NCBI RefSeq assembly: GCF_004362525.1
Contig: NZ_SNXS01000016.1
Location: forward strand, 23,184 to 87,183
Reading direction: 5' to 3'
Source of the DNA: Roseateles toxinivorans
GTDB taxonomy: Bacteria; Pseudomonadota; Gammaproteobacteria; Burkholderiales; Burkholderiaceae_C
Length of the DNA stretch: 64,000 nt
Below are positions 1 through 9,307 of this stretch, piece by piece. Below the pieces are notes generated by a model. The model made no database searches and was not told the DNA's origin. It saw only the letters and a program-made list of their open reading frames with translations. The stretch's first letter is position 1. The number at the start of each line of letters is the position of its first letter. A program made the translations under genes and the position numbers.

Positions 1-825
1 GCGCTTCTCGGCTATGTCGAGCGCGAGCGCATCAGCGCCACCTTTCTGGTGCCGGTGATGATCTACCGCCTGATCGAAGCCGCCCGAACCAAGCCACGCG
101 ATCTGTCCTCGCTGAAGACCATCTTCTATGGTGCGGCGCCAATGCTGCCATCGCGTCTGGCCGAGGGGCTGGACACCTTTGGGCCGGTCTTCATGCAGCT
201 CTATGGACAGAGCGAGGCCCCAACCTGCATTGCGTGGCTGGGCAAACAGCAACACGACCTGCGACACCCCGAGCGGCTGGCGTCCTGCGGCGTGCCCTTT
301 GCCGACATCGAAGTGGCCCTGCTGGACGAACAACTGCAGCCCGTACCCAGCGCAGAAGTGGGCGAGATCTGCGTCCGAGGCCCGCATGTGATGGCCGGCT
401 ATTGGAAGCGGCCCGAGGAAACCGATGCGGCCCTTGCAGGCGGCTGGCTGCACACCGGTGACATGGGACGCTTTGATGCCGACGGTTATCTCTACATCGT
501 CGACCGCAAGAAGGACATGATCATCAGCGGGGGACTCAACGTCTTTCCGCGTGAACTCGAAGACGTCATCGCTGCCATGCCAGGTGTCGCCCAGGTCGCC
601 GTCGTCGGCTTGCCGGACGAGAGTTGGGGCGAGGCCGTCACCGCGCTGGTCGTACCGAAACCCGGTGTGGCGCTGGACGCCCAGGCGCTGATAGCAGCGG
701 TGCGAGAGCGCAAGGGCGCGATGCAGGCGCCCAAGTTGGTGCGCTTTGTCGAGTCGCTGCCCATGACGCCGCTGGGCAAGCTGGACAAGAAGACCCTGAG
801 GCTGCAAATGAAGGCTGCAACATGA
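1..825 (+). CDS. Acyl-CoA synthetase (AMP-binding), 5'-truncated by window edge
   Basis: C-terminal 274 residues of an ANL-superfamily ligase, which activates a carboxylic acid with ATP and joins it to CoA. The frame is open from base 1, so the N-terminal half lies outside the window. Visible motifs are YGQSEAP (about residues 68-74), GWLHTGD (about 149), the hinge region DRKKDMIISGG (about 169) and the C-terminal PLGKLDKK carrying the catalytic lysine. The stop overlaps the start of the aminotransferase by 4 bases (ATGA), so the two are translationally coupled. The substrate cannot be read from the sequence; the neighbours suggest an amino- or peptide-derived acid. Confidence 0.93.
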   Translation, partial: ALLGYVERERISATFLVPVMIYRLIEAARTKPRDLSSLKTIFYGAAPMLPSRLAEGLDTFGPVFMQLYGQSEAPTCIAWLGKQQHDLRHPERLASCGVPFADIEVALLDEQLQPVPSAEVGEICVRGPHVMAGYWKRPEETDAALAGGWLHTGDMGRFDADGYLYIVDRKKDMIISGGLNVFPRELEDVIAAMPGVAQVAVVGLPDESWGEAVTALVVPKPGVALDAQALIAAVRERKGAMQAPKLVRFVESLPMTPLGKLDKKTLRLQMKAAT

Positions 826-2168
826 GCCACGTTTTCCAGCGCTACATGCGCAAGCCCTACCCGGTGGCCGTGCGCGGCGATGGGCCTTACATCGTCGACA
901 GCAGCGGCAAACGCTACCTCGACGCTGCCAGTGGCGCCGGTGTTTCCAGCCTTGGCTACAGCGACACCGGTGTGGCTGATGCCATCGCGAAGCAGGCGCA
1001 TGAGCTGGCCTACGTCTATAACGCCTACTTCACCACCGAGGCGTCGGAACGCCTGGCTGACGCACTGGTCGAGATGACGCCCAAGGGGCTCGACTGGGTC
1101 TTCTTCGGCTCGGGTGGCAGCGAGTCGATGGACGGCGCGCTGAAGATGGCGTTGCAGTTCCACCTGGACAACGGCCAGAACGCGCGCCGCCGCTTCATCG
1201 CCCGCCGCCAGAGCTATCACGGCTGCGCGATGGGCGGACTGGCGGTTTCAGGCAACGTGGTTCGGCGCATGCTGTTCGAGGACGTGCTGATGCCGGCCGA
1301 TTTCGTGTCGCCCTGCTACGCCTACCGTGACCAGCAAGCCGGCGAGACCGACGCAGCCTATGTGGCGCGCCTGGCGCAAGAGCTCGAGGCCACCATCCAG
1401 CGTGTCGGGCCCCACACGGTGGCTGCTTTCATTGCCGAGCCCGTGGTCGGTGCCACGAATGGCGCCGTGCCCGCGTTGCCCGGCTACTTCAAGGCCGTGA
1501 AGGCCGTGCTCGACCGCTACGGCATTCTGTTCATCGCCGACGAAATTCTGACCGGTGCCGGCCGCACGGGCACCTACCTGTCCATCGAGCAGGATTGCGT
1601 CACGCCCGACATCGTCACGCTGGCCAAGGGCCTGGGCGCGGGCTACCAGCCCATCTCGGCCATCGTCGTTTCGGGCCGTGTCTTCGACACCATTGCCGAC
1701 AAGCGCGGCTACTTCATACACGGACACACCTACAACGCCAGCGCCACACCCTGTGCCGCGGCCCTGGCCGTCATCACGGCCATCCGCGAACGTCACCTGC
1801 TCGAACGCGTGCAAACGATGGGTCAGCGGCTGCGCGCTGCCCTGGCCGAGCGATTCGCCAACCATCCGCATGTCGGCGACATCCGCGGCCGCGGCTTGCT
1901 GCTGGGCCTGGAACTGGTGCGCGACCGCGAAACCAAGGCCACCTTCGACCCGCAACTGATGCTGTGGGGCAGCGTCCAGCGCGAGGCCATGGACCGCGGA
2001 CTCATCTGCTACCCGATGGGCGGCACCGCCGACGGCATGAACGGCGACCACATCCTGCTGGCGCCGCCCTTCATCATCGACGACGCGCAGGTGGGCGAGA
2101 TCGTCGACAAGCTGGCGGCCGGGCTGGACGCCGCGCTGGCCACGCTGTCCCCAGAGGCACGACGCTGA
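822..2168 (+). CDS. Class III PLP-dependent aminotransferase
   Basis: 448 residues, full length for the family that includes omega-amino acid, beta-amino acid and acetylornithine transaminases. The start ATG at 822 overlaps the ligase stop. The phosphate-binding FGSGGSES segment is near residue 96, the FIADEI strand ends in the PLP-ring aspartate, and the Schiff-base lysine is K269 in the LAKGLGAGYQP motif. It transfers an amino group from an amine or from a beta/omega-amino acid to a keto acid. Coupling to an acyl-CoA ligase suggests the deaminated product is activated to a CoA ester, but the substrate is inference. Confidence 0.92.
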   Translation: MSHVFQRYMRKPYPVAVRGDGPYIVDSSGKRYLDAASGAGVSSLGYSDTGVADAIAKQAHELAYVYNAYFTTEASERLADALVEMTPKGLDWVFFGSGGSESMDGALKMALQFHLDNGQNARRRFIARRQSYHGCAMGGLAVSGNVVRRMLFEDVLMPADFVSPCYAYRDQQAGETDAAYVARLAQELEATIQRVGPHTVAAFIAEPVVGATNGAVPALPGYFKAVKAVLDRYGILFIADEILTGAGRTGTYLSIEQDCVTPDIVTLAKGLGAGYQPISAIVVSGRVFDTIADKRGYFIHGHTYNASATPCAAALAVITAIRERHLLERVQTMGQRLRAALAERFANHPHVGDIRGRGLLLGLELVRDRETKATFDPQLMLWGSVQREAMDRGLICYPMGGTADGMNGDHILLAPPFIIDDAQVGEIVDKLAAGLDAALATLSPEARR

Positions 2169-3457
2169 AGCGCGGGACGCTGCTGCTGTACGCCGCGGGG
2201 TCGGTGGGAACGGCTCTGTTCTCGTCGGTCACCGGCGTCCTGCTGCTCTCCTTCATGACCGACACGCTGGGCATTGCAGCTGCTATGGCCGGTGTGGTGC
2301 TGTTCATCCCGAAGTTCTGGGACGTGGTATTCGACCCCATGGTCGGTGTCGCCTCCGACCGCACCCACAGCCGCTAGGGCCGCCGCCAGCCCTACCTGCT
2401 GGTAGACGGCACACTCTCGGCGATTGCCTTCTTTGCCCTGCTCAGCGTGCCTGACCTGGGCTCGGCCCAAGCACGCGCGCTTTGGGTGGGCGTCGTCTTC
2501 TTCGTCGGCATGAGCGCGTACACACTCTTCGCCGTGCCCTATGCCGCCATGCCGGCCGAGATGAGCGACGACCCGCACGAGCGCACCGTGATCATGTCCT
2601 GACGCATGGGATTCGTGCTGCTAGGCACCATCGCCGGCGCCGTGGCCGGACCGATGGTGGTGCAGGCCGCCGGCGGCGGCCGCGAGGGTTACCGCACGAT
2701 GGGCACGGCGCTCGCGGTGCTGATCGCGCTGGCGATGCTGACCACCGCAATCAGCGCACGCAGTTTCCCGCTGCGTCCTGCCAGCGCCCACACCATGCCC
2801 GCTGGCGAGCAGTTGCGCCTGACGCTGGCCAACAGGCCCTACTTCGTGCTGTTGCTGGCCTATGTCCTTGTGCTGGCTGGCAATGGCGCCATGGCCGCCG
2901 CCGCACCTTACTTCTGCGTTCACGTGTTGGGCGGCAAGCCTGACACGGTGGGTCTGGCTTTCGGCTGCCTGTTGCTGGCGGCGATCGCGGCCATGCCGAT
3001 ATGGGTGGCGGCGGCCCGCCGCTTCGGCAAGCCCGGCTGCGCCATCGCCGCGGCGCTGGTGTTCGGCGCGGGAGTGGCCCTGATGGCAGTGATCGACCGC
3101 ACCTCGCCGTCACAACTGTTCTATGCGCTATGCGCCGTGGCGGGCGTCGGCTTTGCCGGCACACAGTTGCTGCCCTTCTCGATGCTCACCGACGTCATCG
3201 AGCGCGATGCGCAGCACAGTGGCCTGCGGTGCGAGGGCAGCTTCACGGGCCTTTTCATCGCCGGCGAAAAGGCTGGTCTTGCACTGGGGCCCCTGATCAC
3301 GGCGGCCGTCTTGAGTGTGTCGGGATTCGTGCCATCTGCCGATGGCATGGCCCTGCAGCCCCCTTCGGCGCTGGTCGGCACCGGGCTGGCGTTTTCGCTC
3401 GTACCGGCGGCTCTTGTTGTGGCGGGCGCGTGGGTGCTGCGGCGCTACCACCTGTGA
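2165..3457 (+). pseudogene. MFS (GPH/MelB-like) transporter, two in-frame stops
   Basis: One continuous frame encodes a roughly 430-residue 12-helix permease of the glycoside-pentoside-hexuronide type, with a loop SDRTHSR-stop-GRRQPYLL. Two stops interrupt it: TAG at 2375-2377, where the family usually has Trp in SRWGRR, and TGA at 2600-2602 in a VIMS-stop-RM context, also compatible with a lost Trp. Both would be single G-to-A changes from TGG. Frame and protein-like sequence are otherwise intact, so the decay is recent. The first codon that fits is CTG, overlapping the aminotransferase stop as CTGA, so a normal start may also have been lost. Confidence 0.85.
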
Positions 3458-3557
3458 AGGCCCGCCGCTGCCGCGGCAACGGCGACCGGTAACCACGCGC
3501 GCATGTCCCGAACAGCGGCCGTGCTGATGCGCGGAGGGCGCTGTTCTGCGACTTGCT

Positions 3558-3902
3558 TCAGTCCTTGTGCGTCAGCACGTGCACGCGGCGGATGTACACG
3601 CCTTCGGTCTCGTAGATCACCACCAAGGGGTCGCGTGGGCCAGCCACGTGGTGCAGCATCAGCTCCAGATCGATCACGTGGCGGCCCACCACGATGCGCT
3701 GCAGGATGCGCGCCTGCAGCCGGGGCGAGCGGCGCCACAGCTGCGAGTAGGCCTCGCGAAATGCAGCGTGCCCGCGCAGATCCACCTCGCCGTTCCAGGG
3801 CACGAACTCGCACTCGGGGTGGTAGCAGGCGAGGAAGGCCTCGATGTCTTGAGCGTTGTAGGCCTCGATTTGGGCCTGCACAATGTCTTCAGGTGCCTTC
3901 AC
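3558..3902 (-). CDS. SnoaL-like (NTF2 fold) protein
   Basis: 114 residues from a GTG start at 3902. An ATG at 3950 lies further inside the preceding gene and is less likely. The pattern EDIVQAQIEAYNAQDIEAFLACY followed by a C-terminal strand pair is typical of SnoaL-like cone-shaped domains, which serve as small isomerases, hydrolases or ligand-binding proteins. It overlaps the end of the CPBP gene by 14 bases, on the same strand, so the two are probably co-transcribed. No catalytic assignment is possible. Confidence 0.7.
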   Translation of the reverse strand: MKAPEDIVQAQIEAYNAQDIEAFLACYHPECEFVPWNGEVDLRGHAAFREAYSQLWRRSPRLQARILQRIVVGRHVIDLELMLHHVAGPRDPLVVIYETEGVYIRRVHVLTHKD

Positions 3903-4851
3903 GCCGCCGCCCCAGCTGCGTACCCGTGGTGGCCACGATGAGCACGGCAATGGCCACCTTGAACGGGGTTTCGACGTCCATCGCCACCCCGGCGATCTGC
4001 AACTGAGACTTCGTGAAGATCGTCAGGCCGACCGCGAATTCATTGCCGATGTTGTGGGTGAGGATGGCTGCCCAGACGCTGCCACCGGTCTTGAAGTAGA
4101 CATAGGCGATGAGGATGCTGGCAACGATGGTGCCAGCCAGGAACTGCAACTGGTTCAGCGCAAATCCACCCCAGCTGCCGCCCTTGAGCATGGCTGGGTT
4201 GCCCGAGACGATGGACGGTATCTCGCGGGGGAAATGCCACAGCCCCCACAACACGCCGATGACGACGCAGGCCAGCAACGGGTTGGCAAGTTTCTCCACG
4301 AGCAGGGGAAACATGAAACCCCGCCAGCCCAATTCCTCCAGCAACCCGCCCGGCCCAAGAAACGGTGCGACGATCATGAACCCGAAGATGGCAAAGGGCA
4401 TGCTTCCATAGCGCTGCAGCATGGGAATCAAGCCCGAGTTGGGCTCGCGCAGCACAAGCACGATCAGAAGAAAAGCGACCGCTGCCAGGTAAACGGCAAA
4501 CAGCGTCGCATAAACCATCATGCCTTGCCGCCAGGTGACGCCATCGCGCCAGAAGCGGAACCGGTCAAACAGCTCGCGCAGACCCTTGCGGCCCCAACCC
4601 AGGGCCACGATGATGAGCGCCGCAGCCGTCGGTGCAAACGGGAAGAGGTAGCCGGTCCACAGGATCGGGCTCTCGAGCACCTTGGGGAACACGCTGATCA
4701 TGTTCGGGTGCCAGGGATTGGTGCGCATGTCCTTGAACATCGCGCCCATCGCGCCAGGGTCCAGCAGACGGATCGAAGTCACGATCGCGCCCAGCACGAA
4801 GGCCAGCACGTAGAACGTGAGCAATGGACGGCGGCGGATCAGGTCGGACAT
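3889..4851 (-). CDS. CPBP family intramembrane glutamic protease
   Basis: 320 residues, strongly hydrophobic with about eight membrane segments. The family signature is present: EELGWRG (about residues 169-175) supplies the paired glutamates and arginine, LWGLWHFP (about 201-208) the second-motif histidine, and THNIGNEF (about 263-270) the third-motif histidine and asparagine. CPBP (Abi/Rce1-like) proteins cleave membrane-bound peptides or prenylated substrates; many have no known substrate. It is divergent from the P1 peptidase gene, with a 115-bp shared upstream region. Confidence 0.88.
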   Translation of the reverse strand: MSDLIRRRPLLTFYVLAFVLGAIVTSIRLLDPGAMGAMFKDMRTNPWHPNMISVFPKVLESPILWTGYLFPFAPTAAALIIVALGWGRKGLRELFDRFRFWRDGVTWRQGMMVYATLFAVYLAAVAFLLIVLVLREPNSGLIPMLQRYGSMPFAIFGFMIVAPFLGPGGLLEELGWRGFMFPLLVEKLANPLLACVVIGVLWGLWHFPREIPSIVSGNPAMLKGGSWGGFALNQLQFLAGTIVASILIAYVYFKTGGSVWAAILTHNIGNEFAVGLTIFTKSQLQIAGVAMDVETPFKVAIAVLIVATTGTQLGRRREGT

Positions 4852-4966
4852 GGTGTGGGCTCCCAGCGGCTCAACGGATCAACGGCGCCCGGGTGCGAAC
4901 CCCGACAACGCGTGTCGGTCTGGGGTGCCGGCAGACGTTGAAACAGGCAACTACGGAGTTTCTTGC

Positions 4967-6082
4967 ATGGATCCACTTCAGCCTCTCGGGCGCGCTCGCC
5001 TCCGCGATCTCGGCCTAGCCGTCGGCACGCTGCCCTGCGGACCCCTCAATGCGATCACCGATGTGGCGGGTGTCGGCGTCGGCCATGTCACGCTGATCGA
5101 GGATCAGCCGCATGTGATCCGCAGTGGCGTGACCGCCATCGTGCCAATGCTGGGCCAGCTCTGGAAGTCCGGCTGCTTTGCCGGCTTCGACCGCTACAAC
5201 GGCTTCGGCGAGGTCACCGGCACGCACTGGATCTCCGAGGCAGGACTGCTGTCGTCGCCGATTGTGCTGACCTCCGCCTTCTCGATCGGTGTGGCGCGCG
5301 ACACGCTGCTGGCGCTGCCCTTCCGTCACGGCGTGCCAGAGCGCTGGCACCAGCCCTGTGCGGCGGAGACCTACGACGGCGTGCTCAACGACGGCCTGGC
5401 CGCGCCGGTGCGCCGCGAACACATCGAAGCCGCCATTGCCACTGCCGCCACCGGGCCGGTGGCCGAAGGCGCGGTCGGCGGCGGCACGGGGATGATGAGC
5501 TTCGAGTTCAAGTCGGGCATCGGCACCGCGTCACGGTGCGTGCGCGCCGCCGGGCAGTCCTTCACCGTCGGCGTGCTGGTGCAGTCGAACTTCGGCAACC
5601 GCCGCCACCTGACGGTGGACGGCGTGCCGGTAGGCCGCGAGCTGGGCTATGACGTTACGCCGAGCCCGCAGCGGCGCGACGACGGCGAGGCGAACGAGAC
5701 CAAGGGTTCGATCGTCATCGTCGTGGCCACCGACGCGCCGCTGCTGCCGCCGCAGCTCAACCGGCTGGCACGCCGTGCCAATGCCGGCTTGTCGCGCGTC
5801 GGCGGCTTCGGCAATAACCGGAGCGGCGACTTCGCACTGGCCTTCTCCACCGCCAACGTGCTGCCCTTCGAACAGACCGGCATCGTGCAGGGCTTGACGA
5901 TGCTGGCCGGCGAGGACATGAACCCGCTGCTGCCGGCGGCGGCCGAAGCGGCCGAGGAAGCCATCGTCAACTCGATGACCATGGCCGCCACGATGAGTGG
6001 TGTGCGCGGGACGACGGTACACGAGCTGCCGCTGCGCAAGCTGCAGGCGCTGATGCAGCGCGCTGGCGGGACGCCGACATGA
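4967..6082 (+). CDS. P1 (S58) family aminopeptidase, DmpA/BapA-like
   Basis: 371 residues, the usual length of L-aminopeptidase/D-esterase DmpA and of beta-peptidyl aminopeptidase BapA. These are Ntn-like enzymes that self-cleave to expose a catalytic serine. The processing region reads NNRSGDFALAFSTAN, placing the predicted nucleophile at S286. The residue before it is Arg rather than the Gly seen at the DmpA cleavage site. The start ATG at 4967 has a GGAG about 10 bases upstream; earlier in-frame codons lie in non-coding sequence. It overlaps the next gene by 4 bases. Likely role: N-terminal release of D- or beta-amino acids from peptides or amides. Confidence 0.9.
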   Translation: MDPLQPLGRARLRDLGLAVGTLPCGPLNAITDVAGVGVGHVTLIEDQPHVIRSGVTAIVPMLGQLWKSGCFAGFDRYNGFGEVTGTHWISEAGLLSSPIVLTSAFSIGVARDTLLALPFRHGVPERWHQPCAAETYDGVLNDGLAAPVRREHIEAAIATAATGPVAEGAVGGGTGMMSFEFKSGIGTASRCVRAAGQSFTVGVLVQSNFGNRRHLTVDGVPVGRELGYDVTPSPQRRDDGEANETKGSIVIVVATDAPLLPPQLNRLARRANAGLSRVGGFGNNRSGDFALAFSTANVLPFEQTGIVQGLTMLAGEDMNPLLPAAAEAAEEAIVNSMTMAATMSGVRGTTVHELPLRKLQALMQRAGGTPT

Positions 6083-7263
6083 CGGGGGTTGGCACGTCGG
6101 GCATCGACCCGGGACGCATTGGCACGACAGGCGCCGACATCCTGGTCATCGGCGGCGGCATCGCCGGCCTCTCGGCGGCCTGGCGGCTGGCGGGCCATGG
6201 TCGAGTGATCTTGCTCGAACGCGAGAGCGTCACCGGCTACCACTCGTCAGGCCGCTCGGCCACCTACTACCACTTCGGCATCGGCAACCTGCGGGTGCGC
6301 ATGCTTACACGGGCCAGCGGCAGCTTCTTCGCCGACCCGCCACCAGGCTTCACCGACGTCCCACTGGCCACGCCGGCACCGGCCCTGATGGTGGTGCGTG
6401 AAGGGCAGGACGCACTGTTCGAACAGAACCTGCTGGAGATGGCCGCCATCACTGGCACGGCGCACGAGATCGGCCATGCTGAGATGCGAGCGCGCGTGCC
6501 CGTGCTGCGCCTCGGTGGCGAGGGTATCACGCGCGGCCTGCTCGACCCGGCCGCAGCGCGCCTGGACGGCCATGCTCTGATGACGGCATACCTGCGTGGG
6601 CTGCGCGCTCGGGGTGGGCAACTCGTCACGGGGGCCGAGGTGCTGGCCATCGAACGGGTAGGCAATGCCTGGCAGGTGGGCACAGCGCAAGGCAAGTACG
6701 CAGCGCCGGTGCTGGTGAACGCGGCCGGTGCCTGGGCCGACGAGATCGCCGTCCGGGCCGGCGTAGCGCCGCTGGGACTGGCCCCGCTCAGGCGCACCAT
6801 CATCGCCTTCGACCCACCCCCAGGCGTGGACGTGCGCGGTTGGCCATTTGTGCGCTCGCTGGCCAACGAGTTCTACTTCCTGCCCGAGACCGGCCACCTG
6901 CTAGCCTCGCCGGCCGACGAGACGCCCTCGCTTCCCTGCGATGCGCAGCCCGACGAGTACGAGATCGCACTGGCTGCCTGGCGCATCGAAGAAGTGACGA
7001 CGATGACCGTGCGCCAGGTGCTGCACAAGTGGGCCGGCCTGCGCACCTTCGCGGCCGACCGTGTGCCGGTGGCCGGCTTCGCAGCGGACGCGCCGGGGTT
7101 CTTCTGGCTCGCCGGACAAGGCGGCTACGGGCTGCAGACCGCGCCCGCGATGGCGGCGGCTACCGAGGCGCTGGTGGCCGGGGTGCCCTGGCCCGAGAAC
7201 CTGAGCCTCGATGCCAGGGCCTTGTCGCCGCAACGGCTGACTGCTACCGAAACAAGGGACTGA
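6079..7263 (+). CDS. FAD-dependent amino acid oxidoreductase (DAO fold, DauA-like)
   Basis: 394 residues. The N-terminal Rossmann motif GGGIAG (about residues 25-30) binds FAD. The following YHSSGRSATYYHFGIGN stretch resembles D-arginine dehydrogenase-type enzymes, and a C-terminal FWLAGQGGYGLQTAP segment matches the DAO-family FAD-binding end. Such enzymes oxidise D-amino acids or secondary amines to imino acids. It starts inside the P1 peptidase stop (ATGA), so peptidase and oxidase are made together, which fits release and then oxidation of an unusual amino acid. Confidence 0.9.
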   Translation: MTGVGTSGIDPGRIGTTGADILVIGGGIAGLSAAWRLAGHGRVILLERESVTGYHSSGRSATYYHFGIGNLRVRMLTRASGSFFADPPPGFTDVPLATPAPALMVVREGQDALFEQNLLEMAAITGTAHEIGHAEMRARVPVLRLGGEGITRGLLDPAAARLDGHALMTAYLRGLRARGGQLVTGAEVLAIERVGNAWQVGTAQGKYAAPVLVNAAGAWADEIAVRAGVAPLGLAPLRRTIIAFDPPPGVDVRGWPFVRSLANEFYFLPETGHLLASPADETPSLPCDAQPDEYEIALAAWRIEEVTTMTVRQVLHKWAGLRTFAADRVPVAGFAADAPGFFWLAGQGGYGLQTAPAMAAATEALVAGVPWPENLSLDARALSPQRLTATETRD

Positions 7264-8440
7264 AGACCACGGACACCGAACTCGACGCGTGGATCGACGA
7301 CCACCAGCGCCGCGCCTTGGCCGAGCGCATCGAAAGTGCCCGCGGCCTGCCCGGCCGCGTCTACAGCGAAGGCTTTTTCGCGCTGGAACAGTCGCAGTTG
7401 TTTCCGCGCACTTGGGCCGCCATCGGCTTCGGCTGCGATGTGCCGAACCCTGGTGATTTCGTCCCCACCGAACTGGCCGGCACGCCGCTGCGCTGCCAAT
7501 GGTGCGCCAGGCCGACGGCAGCCTGCGCGTCTTTCACAACGTATGCCGGCACCGCGGCATGGCGCTGGCCACCGAACCGCGCCAGGCGCTGCGCAGCATC
7601 ACCTGTCCGCGGCACGGCTGGTCGTATGCGCTGGACGGCGCGCTGCGCCACACCACCCACGTCGTCGGCGAGGGGCAGTACCGCTGTCCCGGGTTCGAGG
7701 CCAGCGAACTCGGCCTGGTCGAAGTGCGCAGTGCGCGCTGGAACGACTTCGTGCTCGTCAACCTCGACGGCCGCGCACCGCCGCTGCGCGAGCACATCGC
7801 GCCGCTCTGTGACCTGCTCGACGGCATCGAGCTCGAGGGCCTGCGACTGATCGCCGCCTGGCAACACCACTACCCCGGCAACTGAAGACTGGCCGTCGAA
7901 GGCGGCATCGAGGACTACCACCTGCCGCTGGCGCACCCGTAGCTATTCGACGGCATCGGCAAGCGCCCGGCGCGCACGGTCGCCGGAAGCTGCTACGCCG
8001 GCACCGTCGGTCAGCCCGAATGGAGCTCGCCGCCCCCGCCGCCGGCCGGCCTGTCAGCGACGCCGGGCCTGACGATGACCGAGGCGCACCGGGGCTGCTC
8101 GTACGTGCTGAACACGTTTCCGACCGGCATCGTGCTGCTCAATGCATCTGGCCTGCTGCTGGCGCTGTTCACGCCGGACGGTCCGCTGCGCACGCGCCTG
8201 GAGTTCCGCTTGTACGCCTCGCCGCAGGCCTTCGGCACACCAGCGCAAGATGCCTGGCGCGCAGCCCGTGCTGAGCGACTGCAGACGGTCGTGCGGCAGG
8301 ACGACCGTTTCGTCCAGCACGTGCAGCGCGTCGCAGCCAGCCGCGACGCCGCGGGCATCGACACGCGCTTCTCGCCGTACTGGGAAGGCGGCGTGCTGCA
8401 CTTCCAGCGCCTGCTGCTGCAGGCGATCTCGGCGCAGTAG
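7260..8440 (+). pseudogene. Rieske non-heme iron oxygenase, frameshift and two stops
   Basis: Remnant of a roughly 390-residue ring-hydroxylating-type oxygenase. The first part reads in one frame to about 7497, then continues in another frame (one base missing) through the Rieske [2Fe-2S] ligands CRHRG and CPRHGW. TGA at 7883-7885 replaces the Trp expected in a GNWKLAVE context, and TAG at 7940-7942 interrupts EDYHLPLAHP, which carries the two mononuclear-iron histidines. The rest is open to 8440. As with the upstream permease, the first plausible codon is CTG overlapping the previous stop (CTGA). Not functional as a single protein. Confidence 0.88.
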
Positions 8441-8461
8441 TTGGCAGCGGCGGCAGGCCCG

Positions 8462-9307
8462 TCAGGGCTTGCCTTCGCCATAGCGCGGCACCCCGTGGCT
8501 CTGGTAGAACGACGCGAAGGCGATCACGCGCATCACCTCGGGCATGTCGCGCAGCCGCCAGCGCACCGTGAACGGCGCAACGCGCTCGCACCAGGGCAGC
8601 CATTGCCACATCTCGGGCTGGCTGCGCTCGGCGAAATCGATCTCCAGTTCGAAGGCCTCAGGAAGGGGCAGAGGCTTGAACGACGGCAGCCGCGCCAGCG
8701 CGCGGCTCACGCCTTCGCGGATCAGCCGCTGCGCGACGGCGGGCTTGAGGCTGTCGATCGAGGTCAGCCCGCAGACCTTCTTGGTGACCACGGTCTCGAT
8801 CTCGGGCAGCAGTTCGCGGCAGTGCGCGATGTAGGCGTCGTCGCCCGAAGAGAACACAACCGGCACGCCAAAGTGCGCGGCGAGCAGCGCGTTCATCGAG
8901 GTCTCGGACTGCGATACGCCATTAAGCCGCACGTCGCGGAAGGCCAGCACGAAGGTGTGCGACAGGATGCCAGCCCAGCTCGGCGCGTTGGCGTGGTGGC
9001 CAACGAAGACGACGGCGTCGAAGTGGCCGTCGTCTATGCCCTGCATCTGCACCAGCGGCCGCGGCCACGAGCGCACCAAGCGCGCCGCGTCGGGCAGTTC
9101 GTCGAACAGGATGTTGTGCGCGCTGCCATGGCCGTCGGTGACCAGCACCTCGGTGGCGCCGGCCTCGATCGCGGCGTCGCAGGCGGCTGCCACCTCCTGC
9201 GTCATCCAGCGCCGGCCGGCCTCGAAGTCGAAGCGGCCCGGACCGGTGGACGGGTAATGCGCGATGCCGGCCACACCCTCGATGTCGGCGGACAGGAAGA
9301 CTCTCAT
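8462..9307 (-). CDS. M55 family metallopeptidase (DppA-like D-aminopeptidase)
   Basis: 281 residues, matching Bacillus DppA, a decameric zinc D-aminopeptidase. The N-terminal FLSADIEGVAGI supplies the acidic metal ligands, with the DGHGSAHN and GHHANAP histidine motifs following. It starts at ATG 9307, overlapping by 4 bases the stop of the upstream acyl-CoA dehydrogenase, so it is the last gene of a minus-strand operon led by the enoyl-CoA hydratase. A second M55 gene lies at 24615-25433. Confidence 0.93.
   Translation of the reverse strand: MRVFLSADIEGVAGIAHYPSTGPGRFDFEAGRRWMTQEVAAACDAAIEAGATEVLVTDGHGSAHNILFDELPDAARLVRSWPRPLVQMQGIDDGHFDAVVFVGHHANAPSWAGILSHTFVLAFRDVRLNGVSQSETSMNALLAAHFGVPVVFSSGDDAYIAHCRELLPEIETVVTKKVCGLTSIDSLKPAVAQRLIREGVSRALARLPSFKPLPLPEAFELEIDFAERSQPEMWQWLPWCERVAPFTVRWRLRDMPEVMRVIAFASFYQSHGVPRYGEGKP

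Noticed and set aside
492..1220. Long minus-strand open frame opposite the ligase and aminotransferase
   Set aside because: High-GC shadow frame; residue composition is Ala/Arg/Val-rich with no family signature and it fully overlaps two well-supported genes.
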